Below, piece after piece: positions 16,105-25,882 of a DNA stretch of 25,882 nt (positions are counted from its first letter, which is position 1; each line of letters opens with the position of its first letter). The DNA comes from CAYYWV01 sp964475385 (GTDB lineage: Bacteria > Pseudomonadota > Alphaproteobacteria > JAAXGF01): positions 1 through 25,882 of the forward strand of contig CAYYWV010000027.1 of the NCBI GenBank assembly GCA_964475385.1, given 5' to 3'. A model generated the notes under the pieces. The model ran no database searches. It saw only the letters and a list, made by a program, of their open reading frames with translations, and was not told where the DNA came from. A program made the translations under genes and the position numbers.

Positions 16105-17289
16105 TTGGACGTAATCACCACAACCGATCGGCTTGCCCAGCTCTGCCGCCGCCTCGCCGCGACCGATTACGTGACGGTCGACACCGAGTTCATGCGCGAG
16201 CGCACCTACTGGCCCGTTCTCTGCCTGATCCAGATCGCAGGCCCGGGCGAAGCGGTGGCGATCGACCCGATGGCCAAAGGCCTGGACCTTGCGCCGTTCT
16301 TCGAGCTCATGGCCGACGAGAGCGTGCTCAAGGTCTTCCATGCCGCCCGTCAGGACGTCGAGATCATCCACCACCTTTCGGGGCGGTTGCCGTTGCCCCT
16401 GTTCGACACCCAGATCGCGGCCATGGTCTGCGGGTTCGGCGATTCGGTCTCCTACGAGGCGCTCGCCGCCAAGATCGCGCGCGCCAAGATCGACAAGTCG
16501 CTGCGCTTCACCGACTGGTCGCACCGGCCGCTCAGCAAGCGCCAGCTCCAGTACGCCATCGACGACGTGCGGCATCTGCGCGTGATCTACGAGCGCCTCG
16601 CCCAGCGCCTGGAACGGACCGGGCGGACCGCCTGGGTCGCCGAAGAGATGGCCGCGCTGACCGATCCTTCGCTCTACCGCACCGAGCCCGAGGACGCCTG
16701 GCGGCGGATCAAGACGCGCTCGACCGACCGCCGGCTGCTCGCCATCCTGCGCGAGGTCGCCGCCTGGCGCGAGCGCACGGCCGCAGCGCGCAACGTGCCG
16801 CGCAACCGCATCCTGCGCGACGAAGCGCTGGTCGAGATCGCGGCCCGGGCCCCGGTCTCGGCCGAAGCGCTCGCCGCCACCCGCGGGCTCGGCCGCAGAA
16901 TCGCCGAAGGCTCGATGGGGCGCGAGATTCTGGCCGCGGTCGAGCGCGGCCTCGTGGTTCCCGACGAGGACTGCCCGCGCATCGAGCGGCCGCCGCCGCT
17001 GCCCCGCGGCATCGGCCCCGTGGTCGAGCTGCTCAAGGTTCTCCTCAAGCTCAAGTCCGAGGAGCACGACGTCGCCCAGCGGCTGATCGCCACCGTCGCC
17101 GACCTCGAACGCATCGCCGGCGAGGACAATGCGAACGTCCCCGCTCTTCAAGGCTGGCGGCGCAAGGTGTTCGGTGAGGACGCGCTGGCGCTGAAGTCGG
17201 GCCGGGTCGCGCTCGCCGTGCGGGGGCGCAAGCTGCGCCTGGTGCCCGTGGGCGGGAATGGCGGCAAGGGCGACGGCCCCGAAGGCTGA
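16105..17289 (+). CDS. rnd: Ribonuclease D
   Basis: 3'-to-5' exoribonuclease that trims tRNA and other small RNA ends; 394 aa. DEDD exonuclease motifs are present: D26 and E28 in VDTEFMRE (Exo I), D84 in FHAARQDVEII (Exo II) and Y150/D154 in YAIDDVRHL (Exo III). An HRDC domain follows at roughly 205-290, with a second helical domain to the end. The start is TTG at 16105 with GGAG 7 nt upstream, and the N-terminus fits the family. The gene diverges from aspS and converges on the SDR gene with a 23-bp gap. Confidence 0.95.
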   Translation: MDVITTTDRLAQLCRRLAATDYVTVDTEFMRERTYWPVLCLIQIAGPGEAVAIDPMAKGLDLAPFFELMADESVLKVFHAARQDVEIIHHLSGRLPLPLFDTQIAAMVCGFGDSVSYEALAAKIARAKIDKSLRFTDWSHRPLSKRQLQYAIDDVRHLRVIYERLAQRLERTGRTAWVAEEMAALTDPSLYRTEPEDAWRRIKTRSTDRRLLAILREVAAWRERTAAARNVPRNRILRDEALVEIAARAPVSAEALAATRGLGRRIAEGSMGREILAAVERGLVVPDEDCPRIERPPPLPRGIGPVVELLKVLLKLKSEEHDVAQRLIATVADLERIAGEDNANVPALQGWRRKVFGEDALALKSGRVALAVRGRKLRLVPVGGNGGKGDGPEG

Positions 17290-17312
17290 TCGCGCCCCGG
17301 GGCCGCCTTCGC

Positions 17313-18092
17313 TTACAGCGTGCCCGGGTAGCCGCCGCCGTCGATCAGAAGGTTCTGGCCCGTGATATAGCCCGCCTGGGCGCTGCACAGATAGGCGCAA
17401 GCGTCGCCGAACTCGGCCGGATCGCCATAGCGCCCCGCCGGGTTGGCGGCCGCGCGCTCGGCGAACACCTCGTCGAAGCTGCGGCCGCTCTTCTCGGCCA
17501 CGACGCGCATGTTGTCGCGCAACCGGTCGGTGTCGAAGGGACCGGGAAGCAGGTTGTTGATGGTCACGTTGTGGCGCACGGTCTTGCGCGCGAGCCCGGC
17601 GATGAAGCCCGTGAGCCCGGCGCGCGCGCCGTTCGAAAGGCCGAGGATGTCGATCGGGGCCTTCACCGCGCTCGACGTGATGTTGACGATGCGCCCGAAG
17701 CGCCGCGCGATCATCGCGTCCACCGTCGCCTTGATCATGAAGATCGGCGCCAGCATGTTGGCGTCCAGGGCCGCGATCCAGTCGTCGCGGTCCCAGTCCC
17801 GGAAGTCGCCGGGCGGCGGCCCGCCGGCGTTGTTGACCAGGATGTCGGGATCGGGAAGCGCCGCGAGCACCCGGGCGCGGCCGTCCTCGGTCGCGATGTC
17901 GGCGGCGACCGTGGTCACCTCGGCCCCGGTGGCGGCGCGGATCTCGTCGGCGGTCGCCTCGAGGCGATCGGCGTTGCGGGCGTTGATGGTCACCGCGACG
18001 CCCTCGCGCGCGAGCGCCATCGCGCAGGCCCGCCCGAGCCCCTTGCTCGCCGCGCAGACGATGGCGCGCTTTCCTTCCAGTCCCAGGTTCAT
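17313..18092 (-). CDS. Atypical short-chain dehydrogenase/reductase
   Basis: A 259-aa SDR-fold protein, probably cytoplasmic. The cofactor loop reads CAASKGLG (13-20) where a classical SDR has TGxxxGxG, and NNAG is kept at 87-90. In the active site S140 is present, but the positions of the catalytic Tyr and Lys read S153 and R157 (LSNGAR). This is the layout of the FabG-like group that lacks a perfect SDR motif and tetrad (the BKR_like_SDR_like group). The usual C-terminal LIDGGGYPGTL is intact. Activity and substrate are therefore unknown. The ATG at 18092 has GGGAGAGA upstream. It starts 19 nt after the hdaA stop and may be the last gene of that operon. Confidence 0.9.
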   Translation of the reverse strand: MNLGLEGKRAIVCAASKGLGRACAMALAREGVAVTINARNADRLEATADEIRAATGAEVTTVAADIATEDGRARVLAALPDPDILVNNAGGPPPGDFRDWDRDDWIAALDANMLAPIFMIKATVDAMIARRFGRIVNITSSAVKAPIDILGLSNGARAGLTGFIAGLARKTVRHNVTINNLLPGPFDTDRLRDNMRVVAEKSGRSFDEVFAERAAANPAGRYGDPAEFGDACAYLCSAQAGYITGQNLLIDGGGYPGTL

Positions 18093-18111
18093 GGCCGGTC
18101 TCTCCCTTACT

Positions 18112-18804
18112 TCATGTCCTTTCTATGTCCCGCCTTTGGCCTTCGCCGCCCGCCAGAACCTCGCGCGCGAGCGGCACGGTGATGTTGCGCCGCCCCGCGA
18201 GCGCCGCTTGGTCGAGCGCCGCGACGATCCGCCGGGCGGCGTCGAACGAACGCTCCATGCGGGCGAGCAGAAAGCGGATCACGTCCTCGCCGACGCGGAG
18301 CTGACGGTCGGCGAACTGCTTGGCGAGCACGGCGCGGAGCAGAGCGTCGTCGGGCGCGTGAAGGGCGACCGCGGGCGCGGCCGCAAGCCGCGAGCGCAGG
18401 TCCGCAAGCCCGATCCGCCAGCGCGCGGGCGGGGTCCGCGCCGCGATCAGAAGGCGTCCGCCCGCGCCCGCGATCAGGTTGTAAAGGTGCAGGAACGCGG
18501 CCTCGTCCAAAGGCGCGCCGTCGGCGTCGTCGATGGCGAGCGCGCGCGGCGGCTCTTGCGAGGCGCGCTCGAGCGCGCGGCCAAGCGCGGCGGGGACAAT
18601 GGCCGAGGCTCCGGTCCGGGCGCGGAAGACCTGGACGAGATGGGTCTTGCCAGAGCCCGCCGGGCCGTAGAGCGCGAGCGCCGGCGCCGGCCAGTCGGGC
18701 CAACGGTCGAGCCACAGCACCGCCGCCCGGTTGGGGCCGGCGACGAGGAAGTCCTCGGCCCCATAGGCGGGCCGGTGCTCGAAGGCGAGCGCGAGCTGGC
18801 TCAC
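18112..18804 (-). CDS. hdaA: HdaA-type DnaA regulatory inactivator
   Basis: AAA+ protein of 230 aa related to DnaA domain III. With the beta sliding clamp it promotes ATP hydrolysis by DnaA and so prevents re-initiation of replication. The clamp-binding motif QLALAF is at 3-8. Walker A is GPAGSGKT at 47-54 and Walker B ALAIDDAD at 88-95. Sensor 1 lies around LLIAARTPP (118-126), the arginine-finger region DLRSRL is at 135-140, and sensor 2 is in the SFDAARRIV helix near 190. There is no DNA-binding domain, which separates it from DnaA itself. The start is GTG, overlapping the permease stop by GTGA. Confidence 0.93.
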   Translation of the reverse strand: MSQLALAFEHRPAYGAEDFLVAGPNRAAVLWLDRWPDWPAPALALYGPAGSGKTHLVQVFRARTGASAIVPAALGRALERASQEPPRALAIDDADGAPLDEAAFLHLYNLIAGAGGRLLIAARTPPARWRIGLADLRSRLAAAPAVALHAPDDALLRAVLAKQFADRQLRVGEDVIRFLLARMERSFDAARRIVAALDQAALAGRRNITVPLAREVLAGGEGQRRDIERT

Positions 18805-19901
18805 GGCTCCGGCTCTCCGTCCGCCGCGTCGCGCCGCGGCCTCTCGGTCCCGCCCTGATAGAGCGGGCTCGCCATGTAGCGCTCGGTCGCGAAGCGGGCG
18901 AGAACCCCGATCACGGCGGTCACCGGCACCGCGAGCAGCACCCCGAGAAAGCCGAACAACGAGCCCCCGGCGAGCGCGCCGAAAATGACCCAGACCGGGT
19001 GCAGCCCGACCCGCTCGCCGACCAGCTTGGGCGTCAGCAGGTTGCCTTCGAGGATTTGCCCGGCGACGAAGATCGCGACCACGACGCCCACCCGCAGCAT
19101 GTCGTCGAACTGGATAAGGGCGACGCCGACGCTGACCACGAGCCCGATGATCGCGCCGAAGTAAGGAACGAACGAGATCAGCCCGGTCCCAAGCCCGACG
19201 ATGAGTCCGAAGTCGAGCCCGGCCAGCGTCAAAGCGGTGGCGTAGGCTACGCCCAGAAGAAGGCAAACCAAACCCTGGCCGCGGACGAAGCCGGCGAGCG
19301 TCTCGTCGATGCGGCGGAACTGCTCGCGGATGGTCTCGGCGTGGGCGCGGGGCAGAAGCGAATCGACATGGGCGACGATCCGGTCCCAATCGCGCAGGAG
19401 ATAGAAGGTGACGATCGGGGTGATGAACAGGAGCGAGAGCAGGTTGACGATCGCGAGCCCCGACTGCCAGACCCCGCCGACCGCGGCGAGCCCCCAGCCC
19501 ATGATCCGCTGGGCGAGCCCGCTGAACGCCGCATTCAGGCGCGCCACGTCCTCGGGCGCGAGCCGGTCGCGGAGCGACGCGATCATCGGAGCGACCGCCT
19601 CGCGGACCGCGTCGGCGTAGGCCGGAAGCCGGGCGATGAAGTCGATGAGCTGCTGCTGGATCAGCGGCAGAACGACGACGAGGGCGCCGACCGCGACGAC
19701 GACGAAGAGCGCGGTGATCGTCGCGGTCGCAAGGGTCCGCGACAGGCCCCAGCGTTCGAGCCGGTCGGCCACCGGGTCGAGCAGATAGGCCACCGCCATA
19801 CCGGCCACGAAGGGCAACAGCACCCCGCGCAGCACATAGAGAGCAAGCCCGAACAGGCCGAGGCCGATCAACCAGATGGCGGCGCGGCCGCGCCCGTTCA
19901 C
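18801..19901 (-). CDS. AI-2E family (PerM-like) membrane permease
   Basis: Integral inner-membrane protein of 366 aa with about eight hydrophobic helices: three near the N-terminus (about 8-24, 28-43, 58-80), a long soluble helical segment, then helices around LLFITPIVTFYLLRD, LVCLLLGVAYATAL, GLGTGLISFVPYFGAIIG and a C-terminal group ending FLGVLLAVPVTAVIGVL. The PYFGAIIG and LTPKLVG motifs mark the family. Members export or exchange varied substrates (autoinducer-2, Na+/H+), so substrate is unknown. The start is GTG at 19901, overlapping the previous gene by GTGA, and its stop overlaps the hdaA start. An open frame continues upstream but lies in other genes. Confidence 0.92.
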   Translation of the reverse strand: MNGRGRAAIWLIGLGLFGLALYVLRGVLLPFVAGMAVAYLLDPVADRLERWGLSRTLATATITALFVVVAVGALVVVLPLIQQQLIDFIARLPAYADAVREAVAPMIASLRDRLAPEDVARLNAAFSGLAQRIMGWGLAAVGGVWQSGLAIVNLLSLLFITPIVTFYLLRDWDRIVAHVDSLLPRAHAETIREQFRRIDETLAGFVRGQGLVCLLLGVAYATALTLAGLDFGLIVGLGTGLISFVPYFGAIIGLVVSVGVALIQFDDMLRVGVVVAIFVAGQILEGNLLTPKLVGERVGLHPVWVIFGALAGGSLFGFLGVLLAVPVTAVIGVLARFATERYMASPLYQGGTERPRRDAADGEPEP

Positions 19902-20443
19902 GAGCCCACCTCGGCGCCGGTGGCGCGGCGCATCCACTCGACCACATAGAGCCCGCCCGAGGCGAGCGTCGTCGCCGCCACCAGATAGACGAGAACGTCG
20001 ACCAGGGGGCCGACCGGGATCGCGAAGCCGTAAGCCCCGAGAAGCACCGCGGCGAGCACGATCTGGGCCACCGTGTTGACCTTGCTGACCATCAGAGGCG
20101 CCATCCGGAGCGCGCGCCCCATCAGCCAGAGAAGAAGCGCGCCGCCGATGATCAACAGGTCGCGGAACACGACCAGGATCACCAGCCAGAGCGCGACCAT
20201 CTCCTCGTTGCCGAGCGCGATGTAAACGCCGACGAGCAGCACCTTGTCGGCGATCGGATCGAGATAGCCGCCGAGCTCGGTCGTCCGCCCGAAGCGCTTG
20301 GCGATGAAGCCGTCGACGGCGTCCGAGATCCCGGCCGCGATGAAGACCCAGAAGGCGAAGGCGATCTCGCCCGACAGGATCAGCCAGACCGCAAGCGGCG
20401 CCGCGAACAGCCGCGCCAAGCTGACGATGTTGGGCAGGCTCAC
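19898..20443 (-). CDS. CDP-alcohol phosphatidyltransferase family protein
   Basis: Integral membrane enzyme of 181 aa that transfers a phosphatidyl group from CDP-diacylglycerol to an alcohol, as in phosphatidylglycerophosphate synthase (PgsA). The signature runs D41-D44-G45-A48 then G58-D62-D66, with Lys in place of the more usual Arg after A48. Hydrophobic helices fill the rest, and the N-terminus SLPNIVSLARLFAAP is typical of the PgsA group. I left the symbol blank because genomes of this kind often carry another pgsA elsewhere. The start is GTG and overlaps the DUF2066 stop by GTGA. Confidence 0.9.
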   Translation of the reverse strand: MSLPNIVSLARLFAAPLAVWLILSGEIAFAFWVFIAAGISDAVDGFIAKRFGRTTELGGYLDPIADKVLLVGVYIALGNEEMVALWLVILVVFRDLLIIGGALLLWLMGRALRMAPLMVSKVNTVAQIVLAAVLLGAYGFAIPVGPLVDVLVYLVAATTLASGGLYVVEWMRRATGAEVGS

Positions 20444-21591
20444 TCGACGGTCGTCCCTGCAGCGGGCGCAGGCGGGGGCGGCGCGTTCGCGCCGCGCCGG
20501 CGCACCATCCAAAGATCGGCTTCCCGGCTGAGGTCGAGATCGACCGCCGCAAACGCATTTCGAAGCTGCGCAGGGGTTCCCAGATACTCGATCGCAAGCC
20601 GTGCGAAGCGGGTGGAAAGCGCGCTCACCCGCGCCTTGCGCACGATCGCCACCGTATCGATCCGGCGGCGGATATCGAGCCATCCGGCAAGCGAGTTGAA
20701 GATCGCATCGAGCGACATCGTCTGAACCTGGTCGAAGCGCAGAAGATTGGCCTCTTTCCACGCCTCCTCGATCTGGCGGCGGGTCTCGCGGGCCGCGCGC
20801 AGGAGCACGTCGTCGAGCGTTTCCCAAGCCGCGCCCGCGTAAACTCCGCCGCTCACCGCGACCCCGTCGCCCCGGTAGCGGTTGACGCTGACCCGCACGC
20901 GCGACGTCTCGACCAGGGAATCGCGCTCGACCTCAGCAATCGCCACCGCGACCTCGCCGGCGCCGTAACGCTTACTGATCCGGGCGAGCGCGGCGGCGTC
21001 TCCCGCCTCCGCCCGCCCGGCGTCGATCGCGGCGACGTCGGCAAGCTCGCCCAAGGGCGCGATCACCTCGATCAGGGCGTCGCTGGGGGCGAGCCGGGAC
21101 CAGGCGAGTCGCCAAGCATTGTCGTCTTCCCATAGAAGGAGCCGATCCTCTGAACGATAAAGGGGCAGGATAAGCAGCGGACGCGCCCGGGTGAGCGCGA
21201 AGGGCACGCCGCTCTCGCGCAAAAACGCGCTCACCGCTTCGGCGTCGAACCGATACGCGAGGGTCGCAATATAGCGTTTGGGCGCGACCCGTTCGTCGGC
21301 GACCTCGAAGCCCTGGACGAGGCGGGTGAGGGCGTCGTCGTCGAGAGTCGGCACCGAACTCGCCGCCGCGGCGGGGACGATGCGGGCGATCAGGCGTGCG
21401 AACGCCTTGCGTTGGCCGTCGAGAAGCGCTTGCGCGCGCGCGGCCTCCGCATCCGCGGCGGTCACGTCGACCGCAACCCCGTCGACCCGGAACACGCCCT
21501 GGCCCGACGGTGCGGCGCGCAACGCCGCAGGCGCGAGAAGGACACAGCCCAGAACGGCGACGAGCGCGACGATCCGCCGCGTTACGCCCAT
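20440..21591 (-). CDS. DUF2066 domain protein, exported
   Basis: A 383-aa exported protein of unknown function. A signal peptide (1-26, ending ALRA) precedes the DUF2066 region: GVFRVDGVAVDVTAADAEAARAQAL, then a segment RLVQGFEVADERVAPKRYIATLAYRFD that resembles the fold shared by the family, LLILPLYRS and a C-terminal half with RVRVSVNRYRGD. The tail is Pro/Ala-rich. The ATG at 21591 places the signal peptide correctly; the open frame extends 29 codons upstream but overlaps purM and its promoter. First gene of the minus-strand operon. Confidence 0.85.
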   Translation of the reverse strand: MGVTRRIVALVAVLGCVLLAPAALRAAPSGQGVFRVDGVAVDVTAADAEAARAQALLDGQRKAFARLIARIVPAAAASSVPTLDDDALTRLVQGFEVADERVAPKRYIATLAYRFDAEAVSAFLRESGVPFALTRARPLLILPLYRSEDRLLLWEDDNAWRLAWSRLAPSDALIEVIAPLGELADVAAIDAGRAEAGDAAALARISKRYGAGEVAVAIAEVERDSLVETSRVRVSVNRYRGDGVAVSGGVYAGAAWETLDDVLLRAARETRRQIEEAWKEANLLRFDQVQTMSLDAIFNSLAGWLDIRRRIDTVAIVRKARVSALSTRFARLAIEYLGTPAQLRNAFAAVDLDLSREADLWMVRRRGANAPPPPAPAAGTTVE

Positions 21592-21613
21592 TGCAAACCG
21601 CCCATGATCCAGT

Positions 21614-21618
<5 letters not shown>
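21591..21618 (+). promoter_or_regulatory. Likely purM-purN promoter
   Basis: TTGCAA (21591-21596) and TATGTT (21613-21618) are 16 bp apart, giving a start near 21625. The -10 includes the only canonical upstream ATG of purM (21614), so that ATG would not be in the transcript. See the purM entry. Confidence 0.4.
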
Positions 21619-22728
<1,110 letters not shown>

Positions 22729-22741
<13 letters not shown>

Positions 22742-23385
22742 AGACGGCGGTGCTGATCTCGGGCCGGGGCAGCAATCTCCAGGCGCTGATCGACGCCTGC
22801 GCCGACCCCGACTTCCCGGCCGAGATCGTCGCCGTCATCAGCAACGAGCCCGAGGCCCGGGGCCTGCGCCGGGCGCGGGCGGCCGGCATTCCGGTCGCGG
22901 TCATCAACCATCGCGCCTTCGAGGGGCGCGAGCCCTTCGAGGCCGCGCTGACCGAGGCGATCCGCGCCGCCGGCGCCGAACTCGTGCTGCTCGCCGGTTT
23001 CATGCGCGTGCTCACCGAGGGCTTCGTGCGCACTTGGCACAACCGGCTGGTCAATATCCACCCATCGCTCTTGCCCGCCTTCCGGGGGCTCAACACCCAC
23101 GCCCGGGCGATAGAGGGCGGGGTGCGTTTCGCCGGCTGCACGGTCCACTTCGTCCGCGCCGAGATGGACGCCGGCCCGATCATCGTCCAGGCGGCGGTGC
23201 CGGTGCGCGCCGACGACACGCCCGAGCGGCTGGCCGACCGAGTGCTCGCGGCCGAGCACCGGATCTATCCGCTGGCGCTGCGCCTGATCGCCGAAGGGCG
23301 AGTCCGGGTCGTCAACGAGACCGTCCGCATCGACGGGGCCGAGACGCCCGAAGCGGTGCTCATCAATCCGACCGACGGGACATAA
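22729..23385 (+). CDS. purN: Phosphoribosylglycinamide formyltransferase
   Basis: Purine synthesis step 3, formyl transfer from 10-formyl-tetrahydrofolate to GAR; 218 aa. SGRGSNLQ at 11-18 binds the phosphate, GFMRVLT at 90-96 forms part of the folate site, and NIHPSLLPAF has N109 and H111 of the catalytic set with D147 in EMDAGPII. The start overlaps the end of purM by 13 nt and has a GGAGG just upstream. It converges on ndk with a 26-bp gap. Confidence 0.96.
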
Positions 23386-23411
23386 AGGCGCGGCCGCGCG
23401 CGCCGCCGCCC

Positions 23412-23834
23412 TCAGCCGACGATCTCGATATCGCTGAAGAAGAAGCCGATTTCGAAGGCCGCGGTCTCGGGCGAGTCCGAGCCGTGGACCGAGTTGGCCT
23501 CGACGGATTCACCGAAGTCGGCGCGAATGGTGCCCGGCTCGGCGTTGGCGGGGTTGGTCGCGCCCATCAGCTCGCGGTTCTTGGCGATCGCATCCTCGCC
23601 TTCGAGCACCTGAACGACCACCGGCCCAGAGGTCATGTAGGCGCAGAGGTCGTCGTAGAAGGAGCGCTCGGCGTGAACCGCGTAGAACCGCTCGGCCTGC
23701 TCGCGAGTCAGCCGGATCCGCTTCTGGGCGATGATCCGCAGCCCGGCGTCCTCGAAGCGCGCATTGATCTTGCCGGTCAGGTTGCGCCGGGTCGCGTCGG
23801 GCTTGATGATCGAGAGCGTGCGTTCGATGGCCAT
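23412..23834 (-). CDS. ndk: Nucleoside diphosphate kinase
   Basis: Transfers the gamma-phosphate of ATP to NDPs, keeping NTP and dNTP pools balanced; 140 aa, the normal length. K11 binds the phosphate and NSVHGSDS at 114-121 contains the phosphohistidine H117. The ATG at 23834 has GGTGGAG 7 nt upstream; an open frame of 46 codons further upstream is not conserved. It is driven by its own promoter, divergent from the ABC-F gene. Confidence 0.97.
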   Translation of the reverse strand: MAIERTLSIIKPDATRRNLTGKINARFEDAGLRIIAQKRIRLTREQAERFYAVHAERSFYDDLCAYMTSGPVVVQVLEGEDAIAKNRELMGATNPANAEPGTIRADFGESVEANSVHGSDSPETAAFEIGFFFSDIEIVG

Positions 23835-23865
23835 GGCTGGGCTCCACCTTGTTCGAAGACGGCGC

Positions 23866-23894
23866 GTTATAGCCCCTGAACCGGCCTTGGGCAA
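23866..23894 (-). promoter_or_regulatory. Promoter for ndk
   Basis: On the minus strand TTGCCC (23894-23889) and TATAAC (23871-23866) are 17 bp apart. The transcript would start near 23859, leaving a 25-nt leader that includes the ribosome-binding site. Confidence 0.6.
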
Positions 23895-23934
23895 CACCCG
23901 CCCACCGCACGCCCCTTCCCGCCCCCCGACCGCC

Positions 23935-23962
23935 TTCTCCGCGCCGCGGGGCCATGCTATCA
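23935..23962 (+). promoter_or_regulatory. Possible promoter giving a leaderless ABC-F transcript
   Basis: TTCTCC and CTATCA are 16 bp apart. The transcript start would fall at about 23969-23971, at the ATG itself. No ribosome-binding site precedes the ATG, which agrees with a leaderless message. Confidence 0.3.
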
Positions 23963-23970
23963 CCCGCGCC

Positions 23971-25857
<1,887 letters not shown>

Positions 25858-25882
25858 GGCCGGTTCAGTAAAGAGGGCCTAG

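Noticed and set aside
15934..17400. N-terminal extension of aspS through rnd
   Set aside because: The frame is open by chance; AspRS families start at MHRYRTHTCG, and rnd on the other strand is well supported.

Overview
The window looks like chromosomal DNA from a high-GC alphaproteobacterium, most likely of the Rhodospirillales type. The grounds are the gene content (NDUFA12-type complex I subunit, HdaA, MlaD, B12-dependent NrdJ, DUF2155 and DUF2066 proteins) and the very GC-rich codon use. I could not run a database search, so the placement is inference.

Layout. (1) 177-1182: a PEP-CTERM surface or exported protein on the minus strand, with a near-consensus sigma-54 promoter and two 21-bp direct repeats further upstream. 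(2) 1542-4569: aroQ-accB-accC-aat on the plus strand, tightly packed (shikimate pathway, two acetyl-CoA carboxylase subunits, N-end-rule transferase). (3) 6877-4467: a convergent minus-strand cluster NDUFA12, mlaD, methyltransferase, 75-aa protein, DUF2155; its last gene overlaps the end of aat by 103 bp. (4) 6985-7998: a DUF6352-like protein. (5) 8222-11875: nrdJ, the coenzyme-B12 ribonucleotide reductase, followed by a good intrinsic terminator. (6) 12021-13368: a looser, more A/T-containing stretch with a possible small RNA, a doubtful 66-aa ORF and a small exported c-type cytochrome. (7) 13369-14088: a HAD hydrolase. (8) aspS and rnd, divergent. (9) 21591-17313: a minus-strand operon DUF2066, CDP-alcohol phosphatidyltransferase, AI-2E/PerM permease, hdaA and an atypical SDR; the first four are joined by 4-nt GTGA overlaps. 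(10) purM-purN, divergent from that operon, then ndk on the minus strand and an ABC-F ATPase on the plus strand.

Most of the window is core metabolism, replication and translation: nucleotide supply (nrdJ, purM, purN, ndk), control of DnaA (hdaA), lipid and envelope work (accB/accC, mlaD, CDP-alcohol transferase) and translation (aspS, ABC-F, aat). I see no CRISPR array, tRNA, rRNA, intact transposon or phage gene, and no clearly new multi-gene system. The most interesting signals are regulatory: the sigma-54 promoter and repeats at the PEP-CTERM gene, the purM start, which may be a non-canonical ATC, and the possible small RNA after nrdJ. Less certain but worth checking are the SDR without its catalytic tetrad and the uncharacterised small proteins.
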